A DNA stretch of 64,000 nucleotides from Nectonema munidae (taxonomy: Eukaryota; Nematomorpha; Nectonematoida; Nectonematidae): assembly GCA_030549495.1 (NCBI GenBank), contig JAUIRK010000994.1, forward strand, positions 186,001-250,000, in the 5' to 3' direction. A model generated the notes under the pieces. That model was given only the letters and a program-made list of their open reading frames with translations, searched no databases and was not told the DNA's origin. Each line of letters begins with the position of its first letter. The first letter of the stretch is position 1. The position numbers and the translations under genes were made by a program. Positions 37,140 to 47,943 of the stretch are shown in pieces.

Positions 37140-38830
37140 AAAATAAAAAATTTTTATTTTTCAGCAAAATTTTGACATTATCTGTACTTAACCTTATAAC
37201 TTAGGATCTATATTATATAATACCCTGAAAATTTATAATTATATACAGTTTAGAACGCATAACACTTTATATATTTAATTTTTTCAATAATCATGGCTAC
37301 TTTTTAGAAAATGTCAATCAAAATTTTGATTGATCAAAAATATATCTAATAAAATATACCTTCAAATTTTACATAAAATATATGTTTTTATACTAAATCG
37401 GTCATGCTGTTTTCATTTATGGACTCATTTTTTACATTTAGGATATGAAAATACCTATATGTGTTAATCAAATTTGCGGTTTACTTCTGAAAATTGTCTC
37501 CAAAAACATTCCTTCACATTTTACATAAAATATATGTTTTATACCAAATCGATCATGTTGTTTTCATTTCTTGACTCATTTTTTACATTTAGGATTTGAA
37601 AATACCTATAAGTGTTAATCAAATTTGCGGTTTACTTCTGAAAATTGTCTCCAAAAACATTCCTTCACATTTTACATAAAAACATATGTGTTATACTAAA
37701 TGGGACATTCTGGTTTCATTTCCGGACTCATTTTTTACGTTTAGGATCTGAAAATACCTATAAGTGTTAATTAAATTTGCGGTTTACTTCTAAAAATTGT
37801 CTCCAAATACATTCATTCAAATTTTACAATGAAATATATGTTTTATACCAAATCAACCATGCTGTTTTCATTTCTGAACTCATTTTTCACATTTAGATGT
37901 TTTAAAATATCAGTCAAAATTTGCGGTTTACTTTTAAAAGCTATCTCCAAAAATATTCTATAAATTTTACATGAAATATTTGTTTTTATACCAAATCGAT
38001 CATGCTGTTTTCATTTTTGAACTCATTTTTTACATTTAGGATTTGGAAATACCTATAAGTATTAATTAAATTTGCGGTTTACTTCTGAAAATTGTCTCCA
38101 AAAATATTTTCTTGAAATATATGTTTTAATACCAAATCAATCATGCTGGTTTCATTTCTGGACTCATTTTTTACGTTTAGGATGTGAAAATACATATAAG
38201 TGTTAATCAAATTTGCGGTTTACTTCTAAAAATTGTCTCCAAAAACATTCATTCAAATTTTACAATTAAATATATGTTTTTATACCAAATCAACCATGCT
38301 AGTTTCATTTATGGACTCAATTTTTGCAGTTTGAATTTGAAAATACATATACGTATCAATTAAATTTGCGTTTAGTTCTAAAATTTGTTTTTATAGCAAA
38401 TATATCATGATGATTTCATTTCTGAACACAGTTTTTGCATTTAGAGGTTTTACTGCTAGTGTCAATCAAATTTGCTGTTTATGTTTGAAAACTATATCCC
38501 AAAATATTCTCTCTAATTTTACATGAAATATATGTTTTTATACCAATTCGACCATGATAATTTTTATTTCTGAAATCATTTTTTGCATTTAGAGGTTTTA
38601 AATGTCTGAAAGTGTCAATAAATTTTCGATTTACGTCTAATGTCTGCAGAAATATTTTTGAAATTTAAATAAAATATGTGTTTTTATGCCAAATGGAAGA
38701 TGCTGGTTTCATTTTTGGACTCAGGTTTGGCATTTATGGTTTTAAAATATCTGAAAGCTTGAATAAGATTTGCGGTTTACTTCTAGATACTGTTTTCAAA
38801 AAAATAAAATATCTGTTTTATACCAAATCG
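37140..38830 (+). repeat. Array A of P1, about 150 bp units
   Basis: A unit with TATGTTTTATACCAAATC, then CATTTTTTACATTTAGGAT and AATTTGCGGTTTACTTCT, returns at about 37381, 37533, 37685, 37837, 37980, 38119 and 38273, then in worn form to about 38810. The first spacings are exactly 152 bp. The units diverge more toward the middle of P1. An inverted counterpart is at about 58570-59390. Confidence 0.85.
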
Positions 38831-40290
38831 ACTATGCTTATTTTATTTCTGTACTGGATTTTGGATAATACGGTTAAAAATATCTCGAAGTGGCAATTGA
38901 ATTAGTAATGTATGCCTGAAAAACAGTTCTGTAAAAAAATTTCAAAAAATGGCTGCATAGTAGGTATATAGTAAAAATATGCTTTTTTTTTTGTATATTT
39001 TGGCTTATAATACTTTCTACAATCATCTTAGGTATGAAATATTTATTAAAAAAAATAAAACGTATTATAAAATCTTTTGAAATTTGTATGAGAGAAGGAA
39101 CCAAGTTGAAAACTAATTGAAAAGAGAACATGTGATCAAAACAAATAATTAAAAAAAAATATGTATCTTGACTAAATGGAAGATCTACAATGTTCTAATG
39201 AACTAGGAAGTGGTTTAATTATATATAATATTAGATGCTTCAAAAAAGATTTTGACTGTGAAAAAAAAGTTCCTCTTTTACAAATGAAAAATATTTAAAT
39301 CTGCTTATCATCTAGGATTACAGTTAACATTTAGCTAAGATGGGTAGGAAATCTGAAAATTTAGAATAGGTCAGATTTATCAAAAATGGCACAGGTGCCA
39401 ATATGTGAGAATTTAGTCACTATCAAGATATTTTTAATTTAAATTGAATTTGTCCATCTTTTTCCTTTTGTGTCAAAGAGATAATTTTTTAGATGAAGAA
39501 CGTTGACAACTTTTTGTAATTGAACAATCAACATCACGAATGATTCATCAGAAAAAATCCTTTGAAATAAGAGTGGTTGACAAATATTTAGGCCTGATTA
39601 ATAAAATACACGATACTGATAAAAAAGTCTAAGATCATCAAGAAGATTCTTTATATCAGAATGCTTTGAGAGAGGAAAAAAGTAATTTTATCCTTATAAA
39701 AAATTTTTCAAACACACATTAAAGAATATAAATTTCTAATGAAAAAAGAGCTACCAAGAAAGGATCATCATAGAATGAATAGCAAAATTACATACTGTAA
39801 ATTATAATATGATGTAGAGACTATGAGCCGATAACGAATTTGTACCCAAAAAGATGGATGTCATATCGAGTTACATAAGTTACTGTAGAATGAAATATTT
39901 TGAGTGAATTAAACACCTAAAGTTAGTTTATTAAATAAATTAAAAAAATAATTACCAGAGAAATACTGCAAGTAGAAGTTATTTTTATGTTTATATATTT
40001 GACATTGATTTTTTGACAGGTTTTATTGATTTCATAAAAAATGAACATCACCATTAAATTCTGCATACTTGAAATGTATAAAAAACTTTAAAAGAATCAA
40101 AATTTTAATTTTAACATGGGCTGTAATATTTAAATTATTTTGTCAGGTTTGACTAATTTTTTATAAAAAAAAAAAGGAATATAACCAGTAAACACAGCCT
40201 ACTTGAAAATGGGTATATGTGTGTAAAAAACATTATATAATTATTTAGGTAAAAAGTTTCTTTTTTGAGATGAGTTGTCATATGTAAATC

Positions 40291-41640
40291 ACTTTTTTGA
40301 CAGGTTTGAATGATTTTCATAAAAAATGAATATCACCACTGAATTCAGCATATTTGAAAATGGGTATACATGTGTAAAAAACTTTATATACTTATTTAGA
40401 TAAAAAGTTCCTTTTTGAGATGAGCTGTCACATTTAGATCAATTTTTTGACAGGTTTGATTGATTGTTATAAAAAATGAATATCACCACTGAATTCAGCT
40501 TACTTGAAAATGGGTATACATGTGTAAAAAACTTTATATACTTATTTAGATAAAAAGTTCCTTTTTGAGATGAGCTGTTACATTTAGATAAATTTTTTGA
40601 CAGGTTTGATTGATTTTCATAAAAAATGAATATCACCACTGAATTCAGAATATTTGAAAATGGGTATACATTTGTATAAAACTTTATATACTTATTTAGA
40701 TAAAAAGTTCCTTTTTGAGATGAGCTGTCACATTTAGATCAATTTTTTGACAGGTTCGATTGATTTTCATAAAAAATGAATATCACCACTGAATTCAGCT
40801 TACTTGAAAATGGGTATACATGCGTAAAAAACTTTATATAATTATTTAGATAAAAAGTTCCTTTTTGAGATGAGCTGTCACATTTAGATCAATTTTTTAA
40901 CAGGTTTGATTGATTTTCATAAAAAATGAATATCACCACTGAATTCAGCATATTTGAAAATGGGTATACATGTGTAAAAAACTTTATATACTTATTTAGA
41001 TAAAAAGTTCCTTTTTGAGATGAGCTGTCACATTTAGATCAATTTTTTGACAGGTTTGATTGATTTTTATAAAAAATGAATATCACCACTGAATTCAGCT
41101 TACTTGAAAATTGGTATACATGTGTAAAAAACTTTATATACTTATTTAGATAAAAAGTTCCTTTTTGAGATGAGCTGTTACATTTAGATAAATTTTTTGA
41201 CAGGTTTGATTGATTTTCATAAAAAATGAATATCACCACTGAATTCAGAATATTTGAAAATGGGTATACATGTGTATAAAACTTTATATACTTGTTTAGA
41301 TAAAAAGTTCCTTTTTGAGATGAGCTGTCACATTTAGATCAATTTTTTGACAGGTTTGATTGATTTTCATAAAAAATGAATATCACCACTGAATTCAGCT
41401 TACTTGAAAATGGGTATACATGCGTAAAAAACTTTATATAATTATTTAGATAAAAAGTTCATTTTTGAGATGAGCTGTCACATTTAGATCAATTTTTTGA
41501 CAGGTTTGATTGATTTTGATAAAAAATGGACATCACCACTGAATTCAGCATCGTTGAAATATATATGTAACATTAAAAATATTTATAAAAACTTATTAAT
41601 CTCTGAGAAAAATAGGGGGGGGGGGCACTTTACGCCCCCC
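40291..41640 (+). repeat. Array B of P1, 150-bp units in a 600-bp higher-order repeat
   Basis: The word AATTTTTTGACAGG recurs every 150 bp from 40291 to 41491, nine times, with two older units before it. The variant words after GAATTCAG run CAT, CTT, AAT, CTT and then repeat in the same order, so blocks 40291-40890 and 40891-41490 are a duplicated four-unit set. Identical quirks (TGCGTAAAAAAC followed by ATAATTATTT) recur in the fourth unit of each block. Confidence 0.9.
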
Positions 41641-43449
41641 CCCCCCCAGCACTTGAGCGGACAAATTTTGCCCAGCACTAATAGGGTTAATTTGAAAGAA
41701 AGATGTGCATGGAAGGCATTTAGAAGAGTTGTGACAGGATTTTTAGGTAATAAAAAAGATGAAAACTACAAAGAAAATATTGAAAATATGGTAAATGCGT
41801 ATAAAGAAATGGGATGCCGGATGTCACTGAAGCTTCATTTTTTGGATTCGCATTTAGATGTTTTCAAAGAAAATCTTGGTGCATGGAGAACGATTTCATC
41901 AAGATATCCAAACCATGGAAAAGAGATACCAAGGCCGATGGGGGCAAAGCTATGATGGGTGACTACGTTTGGGGACTTATCAAAGAAGATAAATCTTGGC
42001 ATCAAAGGCAACGTAGAACAAAACATTATTTTTAGCTTTTTGCCACGCAATTATTCTTTTTAAATATATTTTAACTTCAATTTTAGTTTATTTTTGTTTT
42101 AATTAAATTTATCAAAAAAGATTTTAGTTTTATTTCCATTATTGAATAAAATAATATTCACATTACACTGATTCTAAACTCAAAATCATGAATTTTGAAA
42201 TAAACGGAAATTCTAAAAACTATCGATATTCGTAAAAAAACATTTTTATTTTTGTAATCTACACCCAAAAACAATGTAAGAAAATTGATTTAATCAAGTC
42301 AAACAAATTATTGTCGTGTTGTGATCGGCATTAAATCACTCAAAATTAGTAATAGAAAAGACGTTCTCTTTTCAAACCTATCGGCCACACTTCAGTTCCA
42401 TTTGTAACGAAATTGACAAATTGGTTGCAAGCAGCAAAATATTTTCATTAAAATCTTCCAGCAGTGAAGAAATTAAAGATGAAGATGATGGAATTTTATT
42501 CCCAAATATCAAGAAATTGTTAAAATAAGAAAATCTGTGTCAAAACTTGCTAACAATAATTAGGGAATATTCACGATTCATTGATTTAGTCGGAAAAAGT
42601 CAACATAGAGACATTTTCAGTCGAAGATGCCTTTACTTGTTTCTTCAACATTTCATTTAAAACGAATGTGGCGTTAAAAGGTATCTTGAAAATAGATTCA
42701 AAATAAAATGAAATCAATAAAATCATGAATACGGAAAAGTCTCAAATCTCACAGTACTTATCCCAAATTACAAAATTGTCGTTTTAACTTTAGAAGTAGA
42801 AAAATCTTTTTCTAAACTGAAAAAACTGTTAGAAAATGATGGAATTTTAAATCAGAAAATGCGATTAATTATATGTTGTTGTATTACAAAGTCATGGATT
42901 CTTTGAAATAATTTTCAATACTTTCTCTAAAGTGTTCATAGTTGTTCAATTCAATGAAACATTAAAAAGTCAATAAAGTCAATTTTTTCTCTGAGTAAAA
43001 GTCAATTTTTTCCATTTTTTCCTCACCCTGATGATAAGTAATAAAAGAAAAAAATGATATTCAATTCAACGACTAAATTATTTATTCTTTTAAATGTGAC
43101 TTATTGCCAAAATCGCAAATATGGATGCAATATGTTGCGCAAAAGGATCCACTCAGTGACCCCTTCTCGGTCCCGACAAAACTGCTTCGCAATCGCCATA
43201 GGACACCGCTGACTCCAGTTTGAAAACCAATGAAATAGAAGGTAGTGATGCAATCAGAATTACAAACAAGGTAATTTGACTTCATAAAATCTGTGCAGTT
43301 GTGATGGGTATGAGAGCTTACAGTGCAAGTAAAATGTCGGGTAAAAATGGTAGTGTTCTTTGGACAAAAATCCTTTTATAATAAATTTTAAAAATTATTA
43401 AAAAAAAAAGTTCGCCTCCCCTCAAAATTTTAAGGATGTACATACTTGA

Positions 43450-43760
43450 CAATAATCCTTTCGACTGTATTTTTTGAACAAGACTTAATTTCTGGTTTAT
43501 AATTTGTCAGTGCAATTCTCATGCAGTCACTTAGATGGGCTTCAGTCAATCGTGATCAATTTTTATATTTTTAATTCTTCATCGTTGAAAAATCTGATTC
43601 ACAAATGTAGGAGGAACCAACGCATGAGCATAATCTCTCACAGGTTTCTTTTAAAAGGGGGAATTTTTGATCATCAACTAGCCTCAATAATTTAGGATTT
43701 TTGGTTTTACATTTTAATGGCGAAACATTTTGCATAGTAATTATTTCCATTCCCATAATA
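43450..43760 (-). pseudogene. hAT transposase C-terminal fragment
   Basis: The minus strand reads CSCVGSSYICESDFSTMKN, then in a shifted frame SRLTEAHLSDCMRIAL: the conserved dimerisation box of hAT transposases of the GTF2IRD2/ZBED kind. Nothing upstream of it is recognisable and no ends were found. Confidence 0.65.
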
Positions 43761-43769
43761 AACGATGAT

Positions 43770-44717
43770 GAATCAATGAAATTGGAAAAAAGATTCTAAA
43801 AATTATAATCTGCATTTTTGCATTTGACTCAAGGGCACTATAAAATGTCTCTGTTGGCGCCATGGTGTCTGCGAGCATATGGTTGGGCATAGATGCTAGA
43901 GTTCCCAAGCAAAACTGAAGTTACAATCGATTACAGCACTTTTGACAAAATGCATAAAATATAAAATGGCATTCAAAGTTCAGATTAAGAAGTTGTTTTG
44001 AAAGTTTTCTAAAGTTAATGGTCGGCTTTTCTTTAGTTTTTATATAAGTTAAAGCAAAAAATTTTTATTTTATGAGCTACTGGTGTCCCAGTGTGTGTGA
44101 AAAGGTTAAAAAATAAAAAAAATGATTTTTCATTCTAAATAGTAAATTTCATAAAAATCAAAAGTTGCTTTATAAAGAATTTAAGAGGCATTCGCTTTTT
44201 TGAACTTTTAAAAAGTACTTTTTAGTTTTTCATTCTAAATGTAGTTTAAAATATTGAAGTTCGTCCCGTTATTTTTAAATTGTTGCAAAAATTGAGATTT
44301 CGAAGTTTCGGGAATATTTGAGTTTACTTCGGTAAAAAATAAAACCACTTTATTGATATTTTTCAAATGTTACATGCGATCAAATTTTAGGGAAGTGCAA
44401 TTTAGACAAATTCGTTAAATTGACATACGAGTTAATAAGTTGATTAGTAATTAATGATTTGTTAGATGTTAATAATAAACTCAAATATAATCAATATATA
44501 CATTAAATATTTTGGTTATTATATCGGCCAATTATAAACCTCATACGGCGGGTCATTTACTCACGATATACGGTCAGCCTTTATTTTTATGTCAAATTTT
44601 TTCTAACTTTGGTCTAAATTTTAACATTCATTGCCACAGTTGTCAAAAGAATTCTTTTATTTTAATTGGTAATTCAGAAGAAAAATAGAAATAAAAAAAG
44701 AACTTCTGAGAAAAAAA
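43770..44717. other. Intergenic stretch downstream of LSM12, nothing recognised
   Basis: AT-rich. No coding frame or paired element ends were supported. Confidence 0.5.
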
Positions 44718-44723
44718 TTTATT
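44718..44723 (-). terminator. Candidate poly(A) signal for LSM12
   Basis: AATAAA on the minus strand, about 45 bp past the LSM12 stop, followed by T/A-rich sequence. Confidence 0.55.
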
Positions 44724-44768
44724 TTTCAAAATTCTTTGTTTAGTAAAGACGGTGTTTTTTTTTTTAAA

Positions 44769-45401
44769 TTAAGATGAAGATGATGAGGTAGAAACGCTTG
44801 GCATGAAAGTTTTAATAATTTTTTCAACAGATTGAAATAGGTGTGGATCTGGCTTTTCGTAAGTTGAAGAAATGCATGAGGTGTCTTTGTAGGGTGGCTT
44901 TAATACAAGCTCGCCATCGTTAACACTAATGGAAGAATCACCTTCTTGCCATTGTGTATTTGAGTAAGCGCTCTTTATCTCTTTGAACAATTTATTCTGG
45001 AAGTCAGAAGAAAGAGCTTGACTGATGGGTTTAACAACGCTTTCAAAGTTCTCTTCTTGTGGCTCAGGTTTCACATCGTGATCACCACTTCCTTCTATGA
45101 CTTTAATGTCTTTAACGTGATTCAGGTTGAGAAAGTGAAAAGTTTTGCCATCATGCAAAAACATCAAATTGAAAGAGTCATCGTAAGCAATCACCTGGCC
45201 GACAATCTCAGCGTTGGCATCATCACTGACGCTACCTCGTGAAGAAGGAACATTGTTGAATGTGTTGAGGGTGCAGCGTATGGTAACACCATAGTGGAAT
45301 ACTTTGGTTTTAGATACTGCTTTGCCAGGGAATGAGGAAGTCTTTTCAAGAGACCCTTCGGAAGAGAGAACAGGAGCAGTAGTCAATTTACTATTAGACA
45401 T
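44769..45401 (-). CDS. LSM12: LSM12-like protein (LSm domain plus AD domain)
   Basis: 210 residues, intronless. About residues 35-105 are an LSm-type fold (VTIRCTLNTF, then AEIVGQVIAYDD and LNLNHVKDIKVIEG), matching the CRTCQ...LQGEVVAFD and INLQYVSEVEII blocks of LSM12. About residues 125-195 are the anticodon-binding-like AD domain, with LFKEIKSAYSNTQWQ, LVLKPPY and VEKIIKTF against human LFQTIHKTIKDCKWQ, VVITPPY and VRKIVEKHF. The tail is Ser-rich. Known LSM12 proteins bind RNA and Ataxin-2 and act in mRNA translation in the cytoplasm. The start ATG (AAGTATGT) is the first in frame. It follows the TPR gene by 98 bp on the same strand. Confidence 0.88.
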   Translation of the reverse strand: MSNSKLTTAPVLSSEGSLEKTSSFPGKAVSKTKVFHYGVTIRCTLNTFNNVPSSRGSVSDDANAEIVGQVIAYDDSFNLMFLHDGKTFHFLNLNHVKDIKVIEGSGDHDVKPEPQEENFESVVKPISQALSSDFQNKLFKEIKSAYSNTQWQEGDSSISVNDGELVLKPPYKDTSCISSTYEKPDPHLFQSVEKIIKTFMPSVSTSSSSS

Positions 45402-45499
45402 ACTTAAATTACAATCAAAACGCTAAAATATGTTACAGAAAACAAAATTAATAAGTGCTTGATTTAAAAAAAGACTCTACGATATAACTAAAGCATATA
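45402..45499 (-). promoter_or_regulatory. 98-bp gap between TPR stop and LSM12 start, with acceptor-like site
   Basis: Too short for an ordinary independent promoter plus 3' end. On the minus strand it reads TTTTCTGTAACATATTTTAG about 23 bp before the LSM12 ATG, a pyrimidine-rich stretch ending in AG like a splice or trans-splice acceptor. No AATAAA for the TPR gene is present in the gap. It could belong to a two-gene transcript, or LSM12 may start from a compact promoter here. Confidence 0.4.
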
Positions 45500-47587
45500 C
45501 TAAGAATTATCTTGCAAAGCTGGAAAATATTTTTTAAGTTTCAGAGAATATACCTTGTACTCTTTTAGCCCCAAATCTTGACTGACTCTGCAAAGAGAAG
45601 TCAAAACCTGAGACATTGGGCTAAAGTTTTCTTCCACATACCTCAAAACATCATAAGAAGCGCGATACTTACCAAGACCTTTGTAACAATCTGACAAAAT
45701 CAAAAAGGCATTAGACTGATACGGTTCCAACTTCGTCTGCTTGCACAACAAATCGATACTCTTCTGAATCATGTGTTGACGACTACCTTCTGAATTTTCG
45801 TTTTTAGCAGCATTTATGTAGAAAGAGACAAGTCGGTTGATGGTGGGTAGGAATGAAGGAAAAAGTTTGTAAGCTTCTTCTAGGTACTGCATCTCCATAA
45901 CGTTATCCTTCTGGTACTTTTGATGAGTAGACGAGTATTCAGCCATTTTCAAGAGTAAGGAAATATTTGTGGGATAGAAAGCAGAAGCTCGAATCAAGAA
46001 CTCCATACAATCCTCATAATTGGGGGTAACATCTTCGTCTTCAGAGCTTCTCTCTCGAAGGCTCAAATTAATGTGAAAGAGCTGCAACAAGACATTAAGA
46101 TCCTTAGAATTAATTTTATTACAAATCTGAATTTGCTGAAGACTAGAATGAAGTTCATTGCAAGATTCAAATAAGAGAGCTAAATTGAAATGGCACATAA
46201 ACTGAAGAAGGCGTGAATCTGTTTGTGCAAGTGCTTCTTGTAAAAGAGTGATTGACTTGCTTGGAGCCGATTGAATATTGGCTTTGTTAATTAAAGCCAT
46301 AACGTTTTTAGGTTCCTTTTTCAGAATTTTATTAATACACTTTTCAGCGTATGAATGCCGATTAGTTACGATGAAAATAAAAGAAAGATTAATGAGCGCC
46401 ATATGGCTTATTTCCAAGAGAGCTTTTTTGCAAGACTCACTTTCTTTGGGAGTTTGTTTGGCAAGTGAACAACATTCCTTCAAATAATTGGTAACTTGGC
46501 CTATTTCACAGAAATTACTATTCAATAAACGCGTAGATTTCAAAAACAAAAGATAGGGCATCAGGAAGTGAGCAAAATCTGGAGTGCAGATCTTTTGAAC
46601 CACTTCAATGCACCAATTAATACTTAGGGGGGAAGTTTTGATTGGGGAAACGATCTGATTAACGAGATTTACAAATTTATTTAAAAAAGAGTTCACGCTT
46701 TCTTGATCATTTGGAAATATGAACTTGGTGGAATCAAAGAAAGTAGAATAACTTTTTAGGAATAGATTGAAAGCATTTTTAATTTTTTCCAATTTACTTT
46801 CGTTTGAAAAGCAATCGAAGGAAAAAACTAATAAAAGAATATGGTTGTAAGAAGAATGAGAGAGGCAAAGAAGAGAATCAACATCGACATCAGTTTCAGA
46901 GCCATCGTTACCCGTAATGTAGGAAATAGCATTTTCCGCCTTTTCGTAATCGCGTGAACAAATCAACGCTGTCCCGATATTTGTCATAACTTCCGTCTTA
47001 ACTTTTCGATGCCATTGAGTCAGAGGAGCAGACGATGTTGAGGATGGAACAGAAACTTCGTCTAAATACATTCGATAATACTTAAGAGCTTGCACGTAGT
47101 CTTTCATTTGAAAATAAGTGTTTCCTATTAAGACTTTGATAAACGAAGAGCTGCATACTGAAGAGGATAAAGCATTTGGATAAATTAGTTTATGTACTTC
47201 AAAACATCTTTTATAACTTTCGACAGCGTCTAAATACTTTTCCATCTTCTCATATGCCTGTCCCAGAAGAAAGTAAGAAAGAGACACCATTTCAGAAAGT
47301 AGATTATTAGTGTGGCTGGAAAGTATGAGAGGTGTTGCACTTCTATCGGATCCTTTGTGCTTCGAAGATACCCTTTTCCTCACCAAACAGCATTTCTTAT
47401 TCGACATAATTGCAATTTTCAAGGCAGAAGAATAATTTTTAGCTTTTTCTTCAGTTTGAAAGTCATTAAACCACAACATCATTTTATCTTTTAATTTGTA
47501 AACGTATTTCTCTAGTACATAAGTGTCGTCGTCTTCATCTTCTTCTTTGTTCTTCATTTGCTTTTTCCCATTATCATTACTTGACAT
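45500..47587 (-). CDS. TPR-repeat protein, 695 residues, family not recognised
   Basis: Intronless frame. The first real ATG is at 47587 (context CAACATGTC); the frame is open upstream to 47626 but without ATG. The N-terminus is acidic and Lys-rich (KNKEEDEDDD). Helical repeats of TPR type recur, for example YFLLGQAYEKMEKYLDAVESY, then LIGNTYFQMKDYVQALKYY, TNIGTALICSRDYEKAENAI, and in the C-terminal half KCINKILKKEPKNVMALINK and NAFLILSDCYKGLGKYRASY. No enzyme domain, signal peptide or membrane segment is visible, so it is probably a scaffold in the cytoplasm or nucleus. I compared it from memory with SRP72 and CNOT10 and found no convincing match. Base composition is that of a conserved host gene. 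Confidence 0.8.
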   Translation of the reverse strand: MSSNDNGKKQMKNKEEDEDDDTYVLEKYVYKLKDKMMLWFNDFQTEEKAKNYSSALKIAIMSNKKCCLVRKRVSSKHKGSDRSATPLILSSHTNNLLSEMVSLSYFLLGQAYEKMEKYLDAVESYKRCFEVHKLIYPNALSSSVCSSSFIKVLIGNTYFQMKDYVQALKYYRMYLDEVSVPSSTSSAPLTQWHRKVKTEVMTNIGTALICSRDYEKAENAISYITGNDGSETDVDVDSLLCLSHSSYNHILLLVFSFDCFSNESKLEKIKNAFNLFLKSYSTFFDSTKFIFPNDQESVNSFLNKFVNLVNQIVSPIKTSPLSINWCIEVVQKICTPDFAHFLMPYLLFLKSTRLLNSNFCEIGQVTNYLKECCSLAKQTPKESESCKKALLEISHMALINLSFIFIVTNRHSYAEKCINKILKKEPKNVMALINKANIQSAPSKSITLLQEALAQTDSRLLQFMCHFNLALLFESCNELHSSLQQIQICNKINSKDLNVLLQLFHINLSLRERSSEDEDVTPNYEDCMEFLIRASAFYPTNISLLLKMAEYSSTHQKYQKDNVMEMQYLEEAYKLFPSFLPTINRLVSFYINAAKNENSEGSRQHMIQKSIDLLCKQTKLEPYQSNAFLILSDCYKGLGKYRASYDVLRYVEENFSPMSQVLTSLCRVSQDLGLKEYKVYSLKLKKYFPALQDNS

Positions 47588-47629
47588 GTTGAGTAAATGA
47601 GAAATAAAATAATCTTTATCGATCAATGC

Positions 47630-47880
47630 ATATTTGAAAATACACTAATTATTATTATTAGAATAATCAATATGTTCTAAAAGTGCACGTAAGATAACAA
47701 ACGATGCATTATTTAAGGTAATTCAAATGTAAATAGAATGATTGATGAGATATGATGAGTATCACCAATGCATCCATTTTATATATAACTACTGTGAAAT
47801 ATTAGTATCTGATCACTTACCTCGCTAAAAACACTTTTTTTAAATTTTAATATATATTTTTATCATTGTTTTTTCTAAAA
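47630..47880. other. Presumed 5' flank of the TPR/LSM12 pair
   Basis: About 250 bp between the TPR start and the Tc1-like remnant. AT-rich; no clear TATA or initiator could be assigned. Confidence 0.35.
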
Positions 47881-47943
47881 TTGATTTCTTAAAATCGTCT
47901 GCTTTCTTTAACGATCTTTTCTCGACGTCTTTTTTCGACAGAC

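Larger units (their letters stand above)
36971..41686 (+). mobile_element. P1: 4.7 kb non-autonomous piggyBac-like element made of satellite arrays
   Basis: Starts CCCTATTAGTGCT and ends AGCACTAATAGGG, with TTAA on both sides (36967-36970, 41687-41690). CCCT ends plus a TTAA target are the hallmark of piggyBac. There is no transposase. From left to right: terminal region, a ~150-bp tandem array A (37140-38830), a non-repeated middle (38830-39960), a 150-bp array B (about 39990-41560), then a C/G-run hairpin and the right end. Dropping the element and one TTAA rejoins X2 codons (ENSL then NLKERC), so it entered X2 precisely. P2 is a second copy in the opposite direction. Confidence 0.85.
35520..42035 (+). 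pseudogene. X2: second member of the X transposase family, interrupted by P1
   Basis: Starts ATG at 35520 with the same Cys module (FCYVCGYY, FICGSC, later CYFC) and follows X1 throughout: WRLFIDSS near 36413, CGDFKMLGFLLG near 36580, CYLCLWDSR near 36643, LHIKLGLIKQFVKAL near 36788, then after P1 WKAFRRVVTGFLGN near 41710 and GERFHQDIQTMEKRYQGRW near 41885. Unlike X1 it has an apparent 61-bp GT-AG intron (36004-36064) and a GAT repeat giving poly-Asp (36118-36150). There is a coding break before 35811 and stops or shifts near 36177-36256, 36905 and 41880-41950. Its element ends were not found. Confidence 0.72.
34815..43030 (+). mobile_element. hAT-B2, relative of B1, carrying X2
   Basis: Left end CAGAGCGAG and right end CTCACCCTG are imperfect inverted repeats like those of B1. 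Both edges carry the same iterated AAGTCAATAAAGTCAA words (34826-34845, 34920-34975; 42966-43010). A decayed hAT C-terminus is readable near 42780-42900 (EVEKSFSKLKKLLEND). No clean 8-bp duplication is left. The interior is taken up by X2. Confidence 0.6.
34085..43300 (-). mobile_element. hAT-C copy 2, split by hAT-B2
   Basis: 34090-34812 repeats the left segment of copy 1 (shared words include ATCTTATTTTCATCG and GAAGTCTTCTGAGGCCAGA) and ends in the FAIQLDE region of the minus-strand transposase (TTGAAAATCGAATTC). 43031-43300 is the other side, matching 49800-50060 inverted (TGATATTCAATTCAA, GGATCCACTCAGTGACCCC). About 430 bp present in copy 3 between these blocks is missing here. The insertion was therefore accompanied or followed by a deletion. 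Confidence 0.6.

Noticed and set aside
40439-41239. Two near-identical 66-residue minus-strand frames 600 bp apart
   Set aside because: They are translations of the P1 satellite array, and their spacing reflects the 600-bp duplication, not a gene family.
37140-41640. Regular repeat spacing as a possible CRISPR array
   Set aside because: Units are contiguous 150-bp tandem repeats without unique spacers, and the host is eukaryotic.
34815-43030. Clean 8-bp target duplication for hAT-B2
   Set aside because: Flanks GTCATCAG and ATGATAAG do not match, and about 430 bp of the host repeat is missing, so no duplication is claimed.
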